Source: JAICLL01 sp035252155 | GTDB taxonomy: Bacteria > Planctomycetota > Planctomycetia > Pirellulales > JAICIG01 | DNA: 6,608 bases | NCBI GenBank assembly: GCA_035252155.1 | Contig: DATFDL010000665.1 | Span: forward strand, 1 to 6,608 | Direction: 5' to 3' | Shown: one piece after another, positions 4,573-6,608 of the stretch | How positions within the stretch are numbered: position 1 is the first letter of the stretch | Layout of the letters: each line of letters opens with the position of its first letter | Made by a program: the position numbers and the translations under genes | Notes under the pieces: generated by a model | Seen by the model: only the letters and a program-made list of their open reading frames with translations | What the model was told of the DNA's origin: nothing | The model's database searches: none

Positions 4573-6426
4573 ATGGCAACCACACTCAGCGGCGCGAAAC
4601 CGATCGTGGAACTCGAATCGGCCACCGTCCGCTTCTGCGGCGACTCCGGCGACGGCATGCAGTTGGCCGGCACCCAGTTGACCAACACGTCGGCCTTGGC
4701 CGGCAACGATGTGGCCACGTTTCCCGACTTTCCGGCCGAAATCCGAGCGCCCCGAGGCACCAAGGCGGGCGTGAGCGGTTTCCAGATCCACTTCGCCAGC
4801 AAAGACATCTACACGCCCGGCGACCAGGTCGAAGCGCTGGTGGCCATGAACCCGGCGGCCCTGACCACCAACCTGACCGACTTGGTGCCCGGCGGCATCT
4901 TGGTGGTCAATCGCGACGCCTTTGACGACAAGGGCATGAAGCAGGCCGGCTATCAGAGCAACCCGCTCGAAGACGGCAGCCTGTCCGCCTACCAGGTGTT
5001 TCTGGTCGACATGACCAAGCTCACACGGCTGGCCGTCGAAGAATGCGGGCTGGGGCAAAAAGAGAGCGACCGCTGCCGCAACTTTTTTGCGATGGGGCTG
5101 GTCTTTTGGCTTTACGATCGCTCACTCGACCCCACGCTACGATACATCGAGGCCAAATTCGCCAAAAAATCGCCTGCCGTGGCCGAGGCCAACCGCCGTG
5201 CCTTAATGGCAGGCTACAACTACGGCGAAACGACCGAGGCGTTCGCCGCTCAATATCACGTGAGCCGGGCCGAGCTGCCGCCGGGCGTCTATCGCAACAT
5301 GACCGGCAACGAAGCCACCGCCTATGGGCTGATGACCGCCGCCAAGCGCAGCAACTGCGAGCTGTTTCTGGGCAGCTACCCGATCACGCCCGCCAGCGAC
5401 ATCTTGCACGAACTGTCGCGGCATAAGAACTTCAGCGTCCGCACGTTTCAAGCGGAAGACGAAATCGCGGCCATTACCTCGGCCATCGGCGCCTCGTTCG
5501 GCGGGGCGATGGCCATCACTACCTCCAGCGGGCCGGGCATCGCGCTCAAACAAGAGGCGATGGGCCTGGCCGTGATGACCGAGCTGCCGCTGCTGATCAT
5601 CAACGTGCAGCGCGGCGGCCCCAGCACCGGCTTGCCGACCAAGACCGAGCAGGCCGACCTGCTGCAGGCCATGTTCGGCCGCAACGGCGAATGCCCCATG
5701 CCGGTCGTGGCGGCCCGCAGCCCGGCCGACTGCTTTGACGTCATGCAAGAAGCCTGGCGAATCGCCGTACGCTTTATGACGCCGGTGATGGTGCTCACCG
5801 ATGGCTACATTGCCAATGGCTCGGAGCCGTGGCGCATTCCCGACGTGGCCTCAATGCCACCGATCGAAGTCAAGCATCCTGGCCCGTCGCACAACGGCGA
5901 TGTGTTTCATCCCTACGAGCGCGACGAACGGTTGGCCCGACCGTGGGCCTTGCCGGGCACGCCGGGACTGATGCACCGCCTCGGCGGCCTGGAGAAACAA
6001 GACATCACCGGCAACGTCAACTACGAGCCCGACAACCACCAGCACATGGTCAACACACGGGCACGCAAAGTGGCCGGCGTGGCCCGCGACATTCCTTTGC
6101 AGGAAGTCGTTGGCCCGCAAGAGGGCCGGCTGCTGGTCGTGAGCTGGGGCGGAACCTACGGGGCCTGCGCCACCGCCGTCCGCGAAGTGCTCGAATCGGG
6201 CGGCTCGGTCGCCCATTGCCATCTGCGATATTTGAATCCCTTCCCGCGCAATCTGGGCGAAATCCTGGGGCGGTACGAAAAGGTGTTGGTGCCCGAACTC
6301 AATCGCGGCCAGTTGCGACTGCTGCTGCGGGCCGAGTTTTTGATCGATGCAATCGGGCTGAACAAAATCAAAGGCAAGCCCTTCACCGTGTCGGAAGTCG
6401 TGGAGAAGATCCACGAGCTGATTTAA
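4573..6426 (+). CDS. korA: 2-oxoacid (2-oxoglutarate):ferredoxin oxidoreductase, alpha subunit with fused gamma domain
   Basis: This 617-residue subunit works with KorB to convert 2-oxoglutarate (or a similar 2-oxoacid) and CoA to acyl-CoA and CO2, with reduction of ferredoxin, in the cytoplasm. The gamma domain comes first (about 17-205) with GDSGDGM (23-29) and PDFPAEIRAPRGT (51-63). The pyrimidine-binding alpha domain follows, with GNEATAYG (245-252), the YPITP signature (269-273), QAEDEIAAI (293-301, with the glutamate pair), SSGPG (318-322) and RGGPSTGLPTKTEQADL (347-363). The C-terminal transketolase-like domain includes RLLVVSWGGTYG (519-530) and LNRGQLRLLLR (576-586). Length is as usual for the fused type. 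AAAGGA lies about 11 nt before the ATG. All expected motifs are intact. Choice of 2-oxoglutarate over other 2-oxoacids follows the closest-looking family members and is not decided by sequence alone. Confidence 0.93.
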   Translation: MATTLSGAKPIVELESATVRFCGDSGDGMQLAGTQLTNTSALAGNDVATFPDFPAEIRAPRGTKAGVSGFQIHFASKDIYTPGDQVEALVAMNPAALTTNLTDLVPGGILVVNRDAFDDKGMKQAGYQSNPLEDGSLSAYQVFLVDMTKLTRLAVEECGLGQKESDRCRNFFAMGLVFWLYDRSLDPTLRYIEAKFAKKSPAVAEANRRALMAGYNYGETTEAFAAQYHVSRAELPPGVYRNMTGNEATAYGLMTAAKRSNCELFLGSYPITPASDILHELSRHKNFSVRTFQAEDEIAAITSAIGASFGGAMAITTSSGPGIALKQEAMGLAVMTELPLLIINVQRGGPSTGLPTKTEQADLLQAMFGRNGECPMPVVAARSPADCFDVMQEAWRIAVRFMTPVMVLTDGYIANGSEPWRIPDVASMPPIEVKHPGPSHNGDVFHPYERDERLARPWALPGTPGLMHRLGGLEKQDITGNVNYEPDNHQHMVNTRARKVAGVARDIPLQEVVGPQEGRLLVVSWGGTYGACATAVREVLESGGSVAHCHLRYLNPFPRNLGEILGRYEKVLVPELNRGQLRLLLRAEFLIDAIGLNKIKGKPFTVSEVVEKIHELI

Positions 6427-6457
6427 TCACGTAACAGAGAACGTTTCTTTTAGAACT

Positions 6458-6608
6458 ATGTCCACTCAAACTTCGCTGCCGGTGCTCACAGCTAACGATT
6501 TCGCCAGTGACCAGGACGTCCGCTGGTGCCCCGGCTGCGGCGATTACTCGATCCTGGCACAAATGAAAAAAGTGCTCCCCACGCTGGGAGTGCCGCAGGA
6601 ACGCACCG
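6458..6608 (+). CDS. korB: 2-oxoacid:ferredoxin oxidoreductase, beta subunit (5' part only)
   Basis: Only the first 50 codons are inside the window; the gene continues past the right edge. VRWCPGCGDYSIL (21-33) is the hallmark N-terminus of the beta subunit, with C24 and C27 as the first two ligands of its [4Fe-4S] cluster. The thiamine-diphosphate-binding part lies beyond the edge. The gene starts 31 bp after the korA stop on the same strand, the usual korA-korB order. The ribosome site is poor (CAGAGA at 6435-6440, far from the ATG), so translation may depend partly on korA. Confidence 0.92.
   Translation, partial: MSTQTSLPVLTANDFASDQDVRWCPGCGDYSILAQMKKVLPTLGVPQERT

Noticed and set aside
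5829..6434. Plus-strand frame of 201 codons inside korA
   Set aside because: It is an Arg/Pro/Gly-rich out-of-frame shadow of korA, which is intact in its own frame.

Overview
The window looks like chromosomal DNA of a planctomycete, most likely of the Pirellula type. This is inferred from four things: moderately high GC; a Tat-exported Gfo/Idh/MocA oxidoreductase of the kind those genomes carry in many copies; a ferredoxin-dependent 2-oxoacid oxidoreductase (korA/korB) preceded by a CBS-domain gene; and intergenic spaces filled with short-period degenerate repeats and palindromes. No 16S or other phylogenetic marker is present, so the assignment is not proven.

Layout, left to right. Bases 1-65 hold the last codons of an unidentified gene whose stop overlaps (ATGA) the start of a Tat-signal Gfo/Idh/MocA oxidoreductase (62-1360). 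Next comes a roughly 144-bp palindromic repeat element (1357-1500) containing two exact, inverted 17-bp copies of a self-complementary sequence. It is followed by a flavin-reductase-like FMN-binding split-barrel protein (1517-1993). A repeat with a 9-bp period and a hairpin (2011-2068) follows. Then there is a tight two-gene unit: a 185-residue protein with a PARP-like ADP-ribosyltransferase signature (2107-2664) and, behind a very strong Shine-Dalgarno, a 71-residue partner (2677-2892). A second copy of the 9-bp-period repeat, in the same orientation, closes this unit (2927-2990).

From 2991 to 4024 no intact gene can be defended. On the minus strand there are traces of a broken gene: a possible promoter, a perfect AGGAGG and an ATG, but the reading frame changes midway (3002-3384). 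On the plus-strand side lie two degenerate tandem arrays, one with an 8-bp period (3722-3785) and one with a 7-bp period (3844-3885), then a possible promoter.

The right third is an ordinary metabolic operon, all on the plus strand: a two-CBS-domain protein (GTG start at 4025), korA with fused gamma and alpha domains (4573-6426), and the first 50 codons of korB with its CPGC iron-sulfur motif (6458 to the window edge). Together KorAB would oxidise 2-oxoglutarate (or a similar 2-oxoacid) to the acyl-CoA while reducing ferredoxin. The CBS protein is a plausible adenine-nucleotide-sensing companion.

The most interesting part is the repeat-bounded two-gene unit at 2011-2990, which resembles a toxin-antitoxin or defence-type ADP-ribosyltransferase module. 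This is an inference from sequence motifs and gene layout only.
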